Source: Candidatus Sumerlaeia bacterium (lineage in GTDB: Bacteria > Sumerlaeota > Sumerlaeia > JABWBI01). From it: 36,161 bases of DNA. The DNA lies in assembly GCA_013360565.1 (NCBI GenBank), contig JABWBI010000008.1, positions 1 to 36,161 of the forward strand, read 5' to 3'. Position numbers and translations under genes: made by a program. Positions within the stretch are counted from its first letter, which is position 1. The number at the start of each line of letters is the position of its first letter. Below the pieces are notes generated by a model. The model did no database searches and had not been told where the DNA came from. It worked only from the letters and a program-made list of their open reading frames with translations. Of this stretch, positions 19,805 to 34,277 are shown piece by piece.

Positions 19805-21166
19805 TCACGTCAGCCTTGGCAACACGGCCGACGCGAGGCTCAGGACCAGGAAGAACCCGCACATGTCGGTGATCGTTGTGAGCATCGGGCCAGAGACGAG
19901 AGCGGGGTCGACCTTCAGGCGTTTGAGCAGCAGCGGGAGAGTGCCGCCCACGACGACGGAGAGCAGGGTGTTCGCGGCGAGAGCCGTCCCGACCACGAGC
20001 CCGAGGTAGGGGTTGCCCTTCCAGAGCAGAGCCACGAGCGCCAGAAGCGCGCCGAGCGCCACGCCGTTGATGACGCCGAGCGATCCCTCCTTGAGCACAA
20101 CTCGCCCGATCTCCCGCGGCCGCACCAGCCCGAGCGACAGTTCCCGCATGCTCACCGCCACCGCCTGATTTCCCGAGCAGCCGCTCATGTCGGAGATGAT
20201 CGGCAGAAACACCGCCAGCGTGATCGCTGCGGCGAGCGTCTCCTGATACAGCGCGATGACGCTGGCGGCGAGGATGTTCAGGACAATGTTGACTGAGAGG
20301 AAGGCCAACCGCCGGCCCGAGCGCAGCCAGAGGGGCATCGATCGGAACTCCTCGCCGCCGATGATGCCGCTGATCTTGAGCAGGACGCTGCTGGCCTCCT
20401 CGCCCCGGGCCTCGTCGACCGCCGCGCGGCGGACGACGCCCACGAGCCGGTTCGCGGCATCGACGACGGGCACGCCGATGAACGAGTGGGTCTCGAAGAA
20501 GCGGATGAGCTCGTCCAGCGAGGCCGTGACCAGGACGCGCCTGGGATGTGAGATCATGAGCTCCGTGAGACGCCGGTTGCGCGCCGAGAACAGAATGTCC
20601 CGCATCGGGAGAATCCCGATCAGCGTCCCGCCGGGACCCAGCACATAGGCGTACTGAACCTCAAAGTCCGAGTACCGGTCCCTGTTCTCCCGCAGGTCGT
20701 CGAGGAGCTCGACCACCTGCATCTGCCCGGGGAAGGCGAGGAACTCGGTCGTCATGAGCCCCCCCGCGGTGTTGGGTGCGTAGGAGGCGAGCGCGCGCAG
20801 CTCCGCCGCCTGCTCAGGTCTCAACTCCTGAAGAATCGCCTCGGCCTGCTCTTCGCCGAGCGCCCCGAGTAGGTCGGCCTGCCGGTCGGAGCGGAGTTCG
20901 TCCACGATCGCCGCCGCCTCAGCCGGGGGCAGATCCTCGATCAGGTCGGCCGCCATCGTCTCGCTGACCGTCTTCATGAAATCCGCCACGCGCTCGGGTC
21001 CGAGGATCTTGATCAGCTGGCGCTGCTCAGCGCGGGTGAGCCGGAGGCTCGCCTGGATGGCGACCATCGGGGGGTGGTGCCCAAAGAATTCCCGGAGCGC
21101 CTCGGCGTCACCCGTGCGGAGGCGCTCTCCGAGGTCCTCCCAGGGCTGCAGACTCTCGTCGGCCAT
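19805..21166 (-). CDS. mgtE: Magnesium transporter MgtE
   Basis: This 453-residue protein has the complete MgtE plan: a superhelical N-domain (about 30-130, with repeats such as LIEDLPPAEAAAIVDEL), two CBS domains (about 137-255), a plug-helix region and five transmembrane helices (about 285-450). The C-terminal TTITDMCGFF keeps the pore Asp (Asp434) that selects Mg2+. The other pore motif reads SGCSGNQAVAVSMRELSLG (328-346), whereas most members have a GGNxGxQ form. In the family, cytoplasmic Mg2+ closes the channel through the N and CBS domains. ATG 21166 with GGGAGAG upstream gives the usual N-terminus. No M-box-like leader is evident in the 107 nt before the gene. Confidence 0.93.
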   Translation of the reverse strand: MADESLQPWEDLGERLRTGDAEALREFFGHHPPMVAIQASLRLTRAEQRQLIKILGPERVADFMKTVSETMAADLIEDLPPAEAAAIVDELRSDRQADLLGALGEEQAEAILQELRPEQAAELRALASYAPNTAGGLMTTEFLAFPGQMQVVELLDDLRENRDRYSDFEVQYAYVLGPGGTLIGILPMRDILFSARNRRLTELMISHPRRVLVTASLDELIRFFETHSFIGVPVVDAANRLVGVVRRAAVDEARGEEASSVLLKISGIIGGEEFRSMPLWLRSGRRLAFLSVNIVLNILAASVIALYQETLAAAITLAVFLPIISDMSGCSGNQAVAVSMRELSLGLVRPREIGRVVLKEGSLGVINGVALGALLALVALLWKGNPYLGLVVGTALAANTLLSVVVGGTLPLLLKRLKVDPALVSGPMLTTITDMCGFFLVLSLASAVLPRLT

Positions 21167-21273
21167 CGGATCTCTCCCATGCAGTGTCCTGGCCGCCACG
21201 AGCGCACACGGCGCAGAGGCTGTCAAATGCGTTGCGAAGTCGGCCGCGGCGATGATGCATTCCCTTCAGACGG

Positions 21274-22953
21274 ATGAGAGCGCCCGCTTCCTCCCCCGCC
21301 GGCTGGTCCCGCTCCCGCGCGACCGTCGCCCTCTTGACGCTCGGCACCGCCGGGCTGGCTGTGGGGGTGCTGTCTCTGAACGACAGCTACATCGACTTCG
21401 GCGACGGCAACTACCTCTACGTCGCCTGGCGTCTGACCGAGGGCGCCGCGCTCTACAGCGAGATTCTGTCGCCCCAGCCTCCGATTCACTCCCTGCTGGC
21501 CGCCGGTCTCGTCTGGCTCGGTGACCGCCTGGGCTCAGCCATCCTCACCGTCCGCACAGCCCTCGTCTTCGTCCATCTCTTCACTGGCTGGCTGCTCTAC
21601 CGGCTGGCCCGCCGCTGGGGTTTCGGACGGGGGACGGCCGTGCTCGGGGTCCTGATCTGGGCGCTGTGTCCCATCAACTTCCGCTGGAGTCTCGGCTGGC
21701 AGTCCGAGAACATCGAGCTGATCTTCCTGCTGTGCGCCCAGATTATGCTGTGCCGACGCGGCGGGCTGACGCTCTTTCTGGCGGGTCTGTGCGGCGCGGC
21801 TGCGCTGCTGTGCAACATGACCGCCGCGCCCTACGTGCTCTTCAATGCCCTTTTCGCCGTCGTCGCCTTTCGGCGGCGAGGGCTGCTGTGCGCGGCCGGC
21901 CTCCTCGGCGGCTGGCTGGCGGTGGCGCTGAGTTTTGAAATCGCCACGGGCGCGTTCTTCCAGAACACGATCCTCAACCAAGTCGGCTCCTACCCCGAGC
22001 AGGGGCTCCTCGCCTACGCCGCGCGCAAAATCCTCCAAGAGGGGCGCAGCGTGCTCCGCGTGGAGGGGGTCTGGGTGGGGCTCGCGCTTGGGGGAATGGT
22101 ACTCGCGGGAGCTCGGGCCCGCGCCCGGTGGAGCGATCCCGTCGCGCTCTACCGCGGCATCTACTCGCTGGGAGGGCTCCTCTCGATCACGTATGTCTCG
22201 AAGGGCGGCACGGTCGATTACATCTTCTGTCTGGGCGACCCTTACGTGGGGATGTGGGCGGGGTACGCGCTGGTGTCGCTCTCCGAGAGGGCGGCGGCCC
22301 CCAGCCTGGCGACGCCGGATCGCAGACGCTGGATCTGGGGTACGGCCGTGTTTCTCCTGCTGCTCACGGGCACCGTGCAGTCGATCCCCTATCACTGGCG
22401 CTATCTGTCTCAGCAGGGCAGCGAGTGGCCCTCGGATCGCATGCGGCTCGTGACAGCTCGGATCGAAGAGCACACCCGGCCGGGCGACCTCATCCTGGCG
22501 CCGCCGCACTTCGCGTTCATCACGCGCCGGCGCCTGGTCGAGGACTTCTCGGAGACGTACCTCTGGTACATCAAGTGGCTCAACGAGATGCGCGCGGGCG
22601 AGCCGGGTGAAGGGGTCGCGATGATGGAGCGCATCGGGACGGCCATCCGGGAGGGACGCGTCGCGCTCATCGCGCTCAACGGGCTCTCGCCCGAGCTCGA
22701 GCGGCAGAGCATGGTCGCCGGCACGCTGCCGGAGGAGGCGCAGGGGCTCGAGAACCGGTACATCGCCTCCATTGATCCCATCCGGCGCGCCGTGTTCGCC
22801 GCGTGCCGGCGGGCCGGGCCGCGCCTGTCGAGCAACTTGCCGCACAGCGCCTCGCGTGTGTTTGGGGATGCGAGCGGTCGGCCTCTTGTGTACATGCAAG
22901 AGGAGCTGACGTTCTGGACTCCGCGTCATCAAGGGGAGAGCGGACTTGACTGA
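21274..22953 (+). CDS. GT-C-type membrane glycosyltransferase (ArnT/PMT-like)
   Basis: This 559-residue protein has about ten hydrophobic segments in residues 17-380, followed by a soluble region of about 180 residues. The first periplasmic loop carries DFGDGNYLYVAWRLTEG...LYSEILSPQPP, the acidic loop and PQPP phrase typical of the ArnT/PMT superfamily, where an Asp near the first helix acts in catalysis. These enzymes transfer sugars from polyprenyl-phosphate donors on the outer face of the membrane to lipids or proteins. The acceptor here is unknown. The start at 21274 has no strong ribosome-binding site and is uncertain. It overlaps the next gene by 8 nt, so the two are translationally coupled. 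Confidence 0.78.
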   Translation: MRAPASSPAGWSRSRATVALLTLGTAGLAVGVLSLNDSYIDFGDGNYLYVAWRLTEGAALYSEILSPQPPIHSLLAAGLVWLGDRLGSAILTVRTALVFVHLFTGWLLYRLARRWGFGRGTAVLGVLIWALCPINFRWSLGWQSENIELIFLLCAQIMLCRRGGLTLFLAGLCGAAALLCNMTAAPYVLFNALFAVVAFRRRGLLCAAGLLGGWLAVALSFEIATGAFFQNTILNQVGSYPEQGLLAYAARKILQEGRSVLRVEGVWVGLALGGMVLAGARARARWSDPVALYRGIYSLGGLLSITYVSKGGTVDYIFCLGDPYVGMWAGYALVSLSERAAAPSLATPDRRRWIWGTAVFLLLLTGTVQSIPYHWRYLSQQGSEWPSDRMRLVTARIEEHTRPGDLILAPPHFAFITRRRLVEDFSETYLWYIKWLNEMRAGEPGEGVAMMERIGTAIREGRVALIALNGLSPELERQSMVAGTLPEEAQGLENRYIASIDPIRRAVFAACRRAGPRLSSNLPHSASRVFGDASGRPLVYMQEELTFWTPRHQGESGLD

Positions 22954-25267
22954 GCCTGACGCTGCGCTGCGCCGCGGCGCGTCGATGAGCCTCATCGGGC
23001 GGACCGTGATCGCCGCGTGGGCGACGGCGGTGACGCTCTGGCTTGTCTCGGGACTCGCAAATGTCCCGCTGCCCGCCCCGGCCGTGGCGGCCGCGACAAA
23101 CTGGGCGCTGGGCCGGACGACGGCGTTTCCCCCGGACGTCAATTTCCTTGACCTCTACACCCTGGGCCACGAGGGCAGCCTTCTTCGGACCTATGCGGCC
23201 CTGGCCAGCCCGCAGACGTGGCGCCGGGCGGAGATGGGGCCAGGGCCCATCGACTGGCTGGGCCACGCCGAGGGGATCGGGGCGATCGGGCTCTACACAC
23301 TGCTGGGCCTTTGTGTGCTGGGTGCGCTCGGGATCCGCTGGCCGTGGCCCACGCGTCTGGCCGTGGCCTACGCTCTGGGCCTGGGGATGGCGGGCTGGGT
23401 CTTTGAGCAGCTCGCGATCGCCTTTCTCTTGAATCGCTGGACCGTGCTCGGTGCCTTCGCACTGCTTTTCGGCGCGTTCGGCGCAGTCTGGCGCCGGGTG
23501 GCCTGGGCGGACAGGCGGGTCGAGATGGCCGAGCCGGAGCTCGGAGCCCCCTTCGCCACCTCGGCCCTCGATCTCCTCTTCCGCGCGATCGCGTGGGCCC
23601 TCCTCGCCCTGATTGTGGCCCTGAGCTTCTACCACGCCGTCTGCTTCCCCCCCACCAACTGGGACGCGCTGATTCTCTACCTCGGTTACGCGCGCCAGAC
23701 ACACGAGGCGGGCGGCTTCCCGATCAAGGTCGTCGCCCAGGTCGGCATCGGCCTGGGGGCCAACTACCCCCACCTCTTCGAGGTCACCCAGGCGGCGATC
23801 ACCCGGCTGGGGGGACACTGGTCCCCGCTCGTGGGCCAATGGGCCGTGCCCTGGGCCTCGCTCTGCTCGACTGTCCTCGTCTTCGCACTCGCCCACCGCC
23901 TGTTCCGCAGGCGGGACCTGGCGCTCGCCGCGGCGCTGGTCTTCCGCTCGATCCCGTACGGCGTGTCCTTCTCGCACCTCGTCTCCAACTACCCGCTCGC
24001 CACCCTGCTGTGCGCGTCACTGCTCCTCGCAGCCCACGACTTCCTTGTCACCGGACGCCACCGCTGCGCCACGGCCATGCTCGCCCTCGCGGCCGCAGCC
24101 AGCCACGTGAACTACCTGATGCCGGCGCTCTGGGGGATTGCGGTGGCCACCCTCGTGATGCGCTGGCTCTTCGAGCAGGCGACGCGCCGCACACCCACTC
24201 GCCACCCGTGGACGGGAGTCGCGTTTGTCCTGCTGCTGGCGGTGGGGCTCTCATGGCATGTCCGCAACTGGGCCGTGACCGGCAACCCCGTCTACGCGTT
24301 CTTCCCCGAGCTCCTGGGCGGGCGAAACATCAACCCCGAAGTCCTGGCGTCGGCGGACGCGGAGTGGCGGGCGAATGGCGACGGCCTCGGCGCGCTGTCG
24401 GCGCAGATCGGCGAACGGACGCCGCTGACCAACCTGCTCCATGTGCCGCGTTACCTGCTGCTTGAGCCGGTGTTCCGCTGGAAGTTGGCCCCACTCTTCG
24501 CTGCCCTCGCGCTGCCGGGTCTGCTGATGCTCGTGAGCGCACTCCCACAGTGGCGGCGCCACGCAGCCATGGAGACACCCGAGCGCGCGATGTTCTGGAT
24601 GCTGCCCGTGGCCGTGTTCGTGGGCCTCTGGGGGTATCATCTGGCCCTGGGCGATCACTACCTCTATCAGATTCTGCCGATGCTCGTCCCAGCCTCGCTG
24701 TTCGCAGTGTTTCCCCTGGCGCTCGGCGGCGCAGCGGGCGGGCTCCTGCGGGGGCTCGTGATCGCGGCGGCGGTGCTCGTCGCCGTGCCGTTCAGCCTGA
24801 TGGGCTTCAAGATGACGAAGTCGGCGGAGGATCAGCTCGGTCTCGGGGCACTGACCCATCCCTTCCCGGACGTGATGGTGTTCTACAACCGGGTGTTTCC
24901 CGGCGATGTGCCGATCTGGCAGGAGCTGGAGCGTCGCTGGCGAGGAGCGACTGTGCTGACGCATGACAATCGCCATCTGATCTACGACCCGCTCGTGGAG
25001 ATCGTGCACCTGGACGATTGGGACGTGCAGCGCGTGTACGGGATCGAGGACCCGGCCGAGCGGCTCGCATTCTGGCGCGAGCGGGGAATCGACCTCTATC
25101 TGCGGATTCCCAACGAGGCGCGGCACCGGATCAACGCGAGAGCGGGGCTCCAGTCGCTCATCAGCCGGGGGGATCTCCGGCTCGTGTTGCAGTCGGGGGA
25201 GAATGCTCTGTACGCGTTCCCCTGGGCTCGGCCGCGGGAGAATGGCGTTGCGGGCGCGCGCCCGTGA
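22946..25267 (+). CDS. Large polytopic membrane protein, GT-C glycosyltransferase-like
   Basis: This protein has 773 residues with about twelve hydrophobic segments and a C-terminal soluble tail of about 150 residues. The loop FPPTNWDALILYLGYARQTHEAG (near 233-255) resembles the D-containing catalytic loop of GT-C enzymes that use lipid-linked sugars. The downstream NYPHLFEV and SNYPLATLL are also common in uncharacterised members. The start is TTG at 22946, preceded by AAGGGGAGAG and overlapping the end of the previous gene. With its neighbour it may decorate a cell-surface glycan or glycoprotein. There is no nucleotide-sugar gene in the cluster. Confidence 0.72.
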   Translation: MTEPDAALRRGASMSLIGRTVIAAWATAVTLWLVSGLANVPLPAPAVAAATNWALGRTTAFPPDVNFLDLYTLGHEGSLLRTYAALASPQTWRRAEMGPGPIDWLGHAEGIGAIGLYTLLGLCVLGALGIRWPWPTRLAVAYALGLGMAGWVFEQLAIAFLLNRWTVLGAFALLFGAFGAVWRRVAWADRRVEMAEPELGAPFATSALDLLFRAIAWALLALIVALSFYHAVCFPPTNWDALILYLGYARQTHEAGGFPIKVVAQVGIGLGANYPHLFEVTQAAITRLGGHWSPLVGQWAVPWASLCSTVLVFALAHRLFRRRDLALAAALVFRSIPYGVSFSHLVSNYPLATLLCASLLLAAHDFLVTGRHRCATAMLALAAAASHVNYLMPALWGIAVATLVMRWLFEQATRRTPTRHPWTGVAFVLLLAVGLSWHVRNWAVTGNPVYAFFPELLGGRNINPEVLASADAEWRANGDGLGALSAQIGERTPLTNLLHVPRYLLLEPVFRWKLAPLFAALALPGLLMLVSALPQWRRHAAMETPERAMFWMLPVAVFVGLWGYHLALGDHYLYQILPMLVPASLFAVFPLALGGAAGGLLRGLVIAAAVLVAVPFSLMGFKMTKSAEDQLGLGALTHPFPDVMVFYNRVFPGDVPIWQELERRWRGATVLTHDNRHLIYDPLVEIVHLDDWDVQRVYGIEDPAERLAFWRERGIDLYLRIPNEARHRINARAGLQSLISRGDLRLVLQSGENALYAFPWARPRENGVAGARP

Positions 25268-25297
25268 TGCGAGGTTCGCGGCAGGCGTGAGGGGACC

Positions 25298-25876
25298 ATG
25301 CTCGAGAAGCATCAGCCGCAGGCCGAGCCCGTGTGGGACATCGACAACCTCTGGCTCGCCTTTCTTTTCCTGTGCCTGTGCTGGGTGGCGATCATGGTGG
25401 TCATCATCCACCGCGACGTGATCAACCAGACGTTCATCCAGCGCGCGACGATTGAGCGGGTGGAGGCGGAGGCGCGTCTGACGGCGCTGCGGCTCGCCGA
25501 GCCTCAGAGCGACGAGATCCGGGAGCTCGAGGGCAAGGTGAGGAGTCTGGCCGACCGCATTCGGGGAGCGGAGTCGCCGCCGACGCTCCTGTTCATGGTC
25601 TTTGCGGCCTTCGAGGCGATGTTCATCCTCGCGTACTACCTGCTGCTGGTCCGCCTGAGACCGCAGATCCGCTCGGTGAGCGTGTTCGTCTATCTGCTCA
25701 CCCTGCCGCTGGGTTTCGTGTACTTCTTTCTGTTCATCACGATCGGGCGTTATCACTCGTGGTCGGAGCTCTTCGGCGATTTCTTCACGACGCTGGTCGC
25801 GCTCTACTTCGCGGGGGGTCTCGTGTACCTCGGGGGGGAAGCGCTGCTGCGAGGACGGCGGGCAAGCGGGGTGTGA
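25298..25876 (+). CDS. Small membrane protein with coiled coil, function unknown
   Basis: This 192-residue protein is not recognised. Residues 18-39 form a hydrophobic helix (LWLAFLFLCLCWVAIMVVII). A charged, helical stretch follows (about 45-88; heptad-like ERVEAEARLTALRLAE, IRELEGKVRSLADRI) that should form a coiled coil. Three more hydrophobic helices occupy about 92-185. The start ATG 25298 has GAGGGG 3 nt upstream. It is 30 nt after the second GT-C gene on the same strand, so it is probably the last gene of that operon; a gap of 215 nt with a promoter follows. It could be a partner that helps assemble or anchor the glycosyltransferases, but this is a guess from position only. Confidence 0.65.
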   Translation: MLEKHQPQAEPVWDIDNLWLAFLFLCLCWVAIMVVIIHRDVINQTFIQRATIERVEAEARLTALRLAEPQSDEIRELEGKVRSLADRIRGAESPPTLLFMVFAAFEAMFILAYYLLLVRLRPQIRSVSVFVYLLTLPLGFVYFFLFITIGRYHSWSELFGDFFTTLVALYFAGGLVYLGGEALLRGRRASGV

Positions 25877-25992
25877 GCGTACGAATCCTGCGGCAAAAAG
25901 CCCCCGCGAAACTGACGCGGAGATTCAGCGAAACGACTTTGCACAGCATTGATTTCACATGGCTTGGAAGTGTTGGTCCTCCGCGATTTCTC

Positions 25993-28635
<2,643 letters not shown>

Positions 28636-28660
28636 CCCCACTCCCCACAGAGAAGGCGCC

Positions 28661-31162
<2,502 letters not shown>

Positions 31163-31166
31163 CCTG

Positions 31167-34100
31167 ATGCGCTGCATCGCCGCTGCGCTCGCTCTCGGCC
31201 ACGCTCTCCTGGCGGGCTCGGCCGCGTCGCCGGTGCTGACGCGCCTGCGTCCCCTCGACCTGACGGTCTCGCCGTGGGTGTTCACCCCCGGTGCGGACAT
31301 CGGTTCAACGCTGGCGCGGCGCGCATCCCTCGAGCCAGAGGGACACACGGTCACGCTCCCGGCCGAGCTCGAGTCGGACTCCGGCGCCGGGTCGCTGACC
31401 TTTGTCTTTCATGTCGAGGATGCCATCTGGTACGAGCGCCCAGTGCTGTCGTCCGAGCTGACGATCGGCGACATCCGGGGAGGCGACGAGGTCTTTCTCA
31501 ACGGGGAGCGAATCGGTGCCTCGTCGGGGATGGCGATCGCCGACACGGGATTGCCGCGGCGGCACATTCTCCCCTCTCGTCTTCTGCGCTTCGGAGGGTG
31601 GAACGAGCTCCGCATCGTCATTCGGGGACTCGGGGGAACGCCGGTGCTGCGAGTGCGGGGGCCCATCACTCTCTCTGCACTCGGCCCGTACGAGCTGTGG
31701 CGACGGAGCGCGTCGTGCCGCACGGACCTCCAGGCTCTGACGCAGACGCTTTGGCGGGCGGAGGAAGAGGCGATCCGCCCGCGGACGGTGCGCGCGCTGT
31801 GGCGCGCGCACCGGAGACTGATCGTGCGGCTGGCCGATGCGGAGACGGCTCTGGGTGCCGGGCAGTGGGGGAGGGCGCGCCGCCTTCTGGATTCGACCGA
31901 GGACAGTCTGCATGGGCTCGATGCACGGCTGGCACAGCTGCGGTTCGACCTGCGCGACCGGGAGAGCGAGCGCCAGCGGGCGCGTCTCGGTCAGCTGACA
32001 GCCCTTCTGACGAGCGATGAGCGTGCGCGGGGGATCACGGTGCGCGCGCGTTCTCCGGGTTTCGGGCGGTTCGGACTGTGGCTCCACGACGGGACGTCGC
32101 ATCTCGAGCGCGTGTCGCCGGTGGAGGTGCGTGGCCGCGGCGCGATGGGTTGGCGGCTGGCTGTGGACACGCTGTTCGCTGCCGAGGTGGTGGACATCGG
32201 CTGGACGTCAAAGACGACACTGGTGACGGGCCTGCGAGGCGACCACCCCTGCGACTGGGCGGTGACGGCCTCCCTGCCGTTCCCCGGCGTGATGATCGAA
32301 CAGCGAGCAGGGCGTGACACGGCGTTCGATCTCGAGGCGCCGGCGGCGTCGCTCGCCATTCACACGCTTCGGCGGCGCCCCGGCGGGGTCGAGGTCTCGG
32401 CGGGGGCGCGCGGCCATGACGGCGGAGCGCTCGCCCTGCTGGTGACGCGACGCGGCGAGGCGGAGTCGATCTGGGCCGTGATTCCGCCGGAACCGTTCGA
32501 GCAGGTGGACCTGGTGCCGCGGGGATCCGGCATGACGCGGCTCACCCTGCGGTTCCCGCCGGGCTCGTCGCGGCGTCTGGTCCTGGCGCCGCTGGACGGG
32601 ATCGGCCTGCGAGACACGCACACGCTCACGTCCGCCGATGCTGAGGCGGCGGCGGCTCTGGTCGTCTTGGCGCAGGAGTTCCCGGCGCGTGTGGAGGAGT
32701 TCTACGCGGTCGATGAGACGGCTGGCCGCGTCAGGGTCTTCGATCTCTTCACTCCCCGCGCGCTGGACCCGAGACGGGATCTGCCGGTGGATCGCGCCGT
32801 CTGGTTTCCGCCGCTCGTGGCGTTCGCCGCGGAGCGGGGGCTCGGCGCGGAGCTGCTCTCGGACGATCCCATCTCGCTGAGGGCGACAGCGTTCGAGGGC
32901 CCCACGCTCGCGGCCCGCGCTCCGGGGGGGCTTGCGGCCTACTCACTCGCTCTTCCGTCGCTCGAGGGACGCTTCCATCTGGCCACCGAGCGGAGCCCGG
33001 ACCTCCAGGCGATGCTCAACCGGCACCTCACCGACCTCGGCGCGCCGACGATGCCCAATGGGGTGGACCGCACCTACAAGAGCCGTGCGCAGGGGTATCA
33101 CGCCTGGGCCCTGCTGTCGCCGGAAAACCGGCGCCGCCTTTCCGAGAACGGGCAGCAGATGATCCCGCTGACGTTCGACCCCGCCATCTGGTACGCGTGG
33201 ACGGAGCCCTTTTCGGGCATGACGACTTGGCACACTTACACGATCGAGGGGCCGGGGTTCGACCTCTACGACCAGGAGTGGGGCAACGGGCTGACGCTGT
33301 ATGCGCTGTCGCTCTGGATGATGGTCGAGGACGGAGCGGCTCAGCTTCAGCCACACCTCGAGATGCTCCAGCGGATCTGGGCGTGGTGGCCGATGACAGA
33401 CGACTGGGCATGGATGCGGTCGTCGAACGGATTTCACGGCCACGGGACGGGGGCGGGAGACTGCTCGTGCGCGGACTTCGCGGGGGCGCTGGGCCGGGCG
33501 CGCATCATGGAGGCGATGGGGGACTCCGCCGGGCGCGACGAGGCATGGCTCGTCGCGGCACGCTCGGCGCTGTCCACTGTGGGGCGCTTCGCGCTGACAC
33601 CTTGGGCACGCGAGCGCGGTCTGCTCGCGTCCACGGAGGTCGCCGTCGGCTTTCACGAGGGCGAGGGTTTCCTGGCCGGCGACGTGACTGACTACCCATG
33701 GAACGTGACGTCGATGATCTCCGGCAACGGTGTTCAGCCGGAGCTGTTCGATCTGTTGATGGCCCGCGTGCCCGAGCGCCTTCAGGCCCTCGAAGACGAG
33801 GTGCTGAGCGCGAACCCCACGATCTTCGATGGCACGGCGGACTACGGGCGGGCGACGATCTACCAGGGAAATTCGGGCTACATCACGCTGCCGCACCTGT
33901 GCGCCCAGGCGCGGCTCGGGACACCGGACGAACAGCTGCGCAATTGGGTCGCGCTGGCGGAATCCAACTCGCATCTGTGGTGGCAGGCGCCGACCACACT
34001 CGCGGAGATCATCGGCCGGGATTCCGGTGCTTGGCTGCTCGGCTGGTCGGCGGGCCGATGGCTGCGCGGTCAAGTCGGCGAAGGAGGAACAGTGAGATTG

Positions 34101-34277
34101 GCGTTCCGGGCCTCCATCTCTCCCTTTCGCATGCGCCTCCACCTGGAGCGTGAGCCCGCACGGGTTCTGCTGAACGGCCGGCCTCTCTCCGCGTGGCGCT
34201 GGGATGCCCGGACGCGCGTCCTCGAGGCCGAGGCGAACTCGAGGGGCGAGATCGAGTTCACGGTGGAGCCGCGGTGA
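31167..34277 (+). CDS. Large exported protein with jelly-roll and probable (alpha/alpha) barrel domains, possible glycan-active enzyme
   Basis: This 1036-residue protein is not assigned to a known family. A signal peptide occupies about residues 1-21 (MRCIAAALALGHALLAGSAA). Residues about 72-171 look like the galactose-binding jelly roll of GH2-type enzymes: VEDAIWYERPVL, GDIRGGDEVFLNGERIG, HILPSRLLRFGGWNELRIVI. A helical hairpin region (about 195-280) and beta-rich middle domains follow. Residues about 640-970 look like a helical toroid with GYHAWALLSPENR, YDQEWGNGLTLYALSLW, WWPMTDDWAWMRSSNGFHGHGTG and FDGTADYGRATIYQGNSGY, rich in aromatic and acidic residues as in (alpha/alpha)6 glycosidases and lyases. 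The C-terminus is a small beta-sandwich (VLLNGRPLSAW). Acidic candidates are present, but I cannot name a catalytic pair. It follows gyrA by 4 nt and overlaps the CBM9-like lipoprotein gene by 4 nt. An alternative is a non-catalytic glycan-binding scaffold. Confidence 0.65.
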   Translation: MRCIAAALALGHALLAGSAASPVLTRLRPLDLTVSPWVFTPGADIGSTLARRASLEPEGHTVTLPAELESDSGAGSLTFVFHVEDAIWYERPVLSSELTIGDIRGGDEVFLNGERIGASSGMAIADTGLPRRHILPSRLLRFGGWNELRIVIRGLGGTPVLRVRGPITLSALGPYELWRRSASCRTDLQALTQTLWRAEEEAIRPRTVRALWRAHRRLIVRLADAETALGAGQWGRARRLLDSTEDSLHGLDARLAQLRFDLRDRESERQRARLGQLTALLTSDERARGITVRARSPGFGRFGLWLHDGTSHLERVSPVEVRGRGAMGWRLAVDTLFAAEVVDIGWTSKTTLVTGLRGDHPCDWAVTASLPFPGVMIEQRAGRDTAFDLEAPAASLAIHTLRRRPGGVEVSAGARGHDGGALALLVTRRGEAESIWAVIPPEPFEQVDLVPRGSGMTRLTLRFPPGSSRRLVLAPLDGIGLRDTHTLTSADAEAAAALVVLAQEFPARVEEFYAVDETAGRVRVFDLFTPRALDPRRDLPVDRAVWFPPLVAFAAERGLGAELLSDDPISLRATAFEGPTLAARAPGGLAAYSLALPSLEGRFHLATERSPDLQAMLNRHLTDLGAPTMPNGVDRTYKSRAQGYHAWALLSPENRRRLSENGQQMIPLTFDPAIWYAWTEPFSGMTTWHTYTIEGPGFDLYDQEWGNGLTLYALSLWMMVEDGAAQLQPHLEMLQRIWAWWPMTDDWAWMRSSNGFHGHGTGAGDCSCADFAGALGRARIMEAMGDSAGRDEAWLVAARSALSTVGRFALTPWARERGLLASTEVAVGFHEGEGFLAGDVTDYPWNVTSMISGNGVQPELFDLLMARVPERLQALEDEVLSANPTIFDGTADYGRATIYQGNSGYITLPHLCAQARLGTPDEQLRNWVALAESNSHLWWQAPTTLAEIIGRDSGAWLLGWSAGRWLRGQVGEGGTVRLAFRASISPFRMRLHLEREPARVLLNGRPLSAWRWDARTRVLEAEANSRGEIEFTVEPR

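Noticed and set aside
21221-21226. Minus-strand TTGACA in the mgtE-glycosyltransferase gap
   Set aside because: No -10 box at suitable spacing; kept only as a weak possibility.
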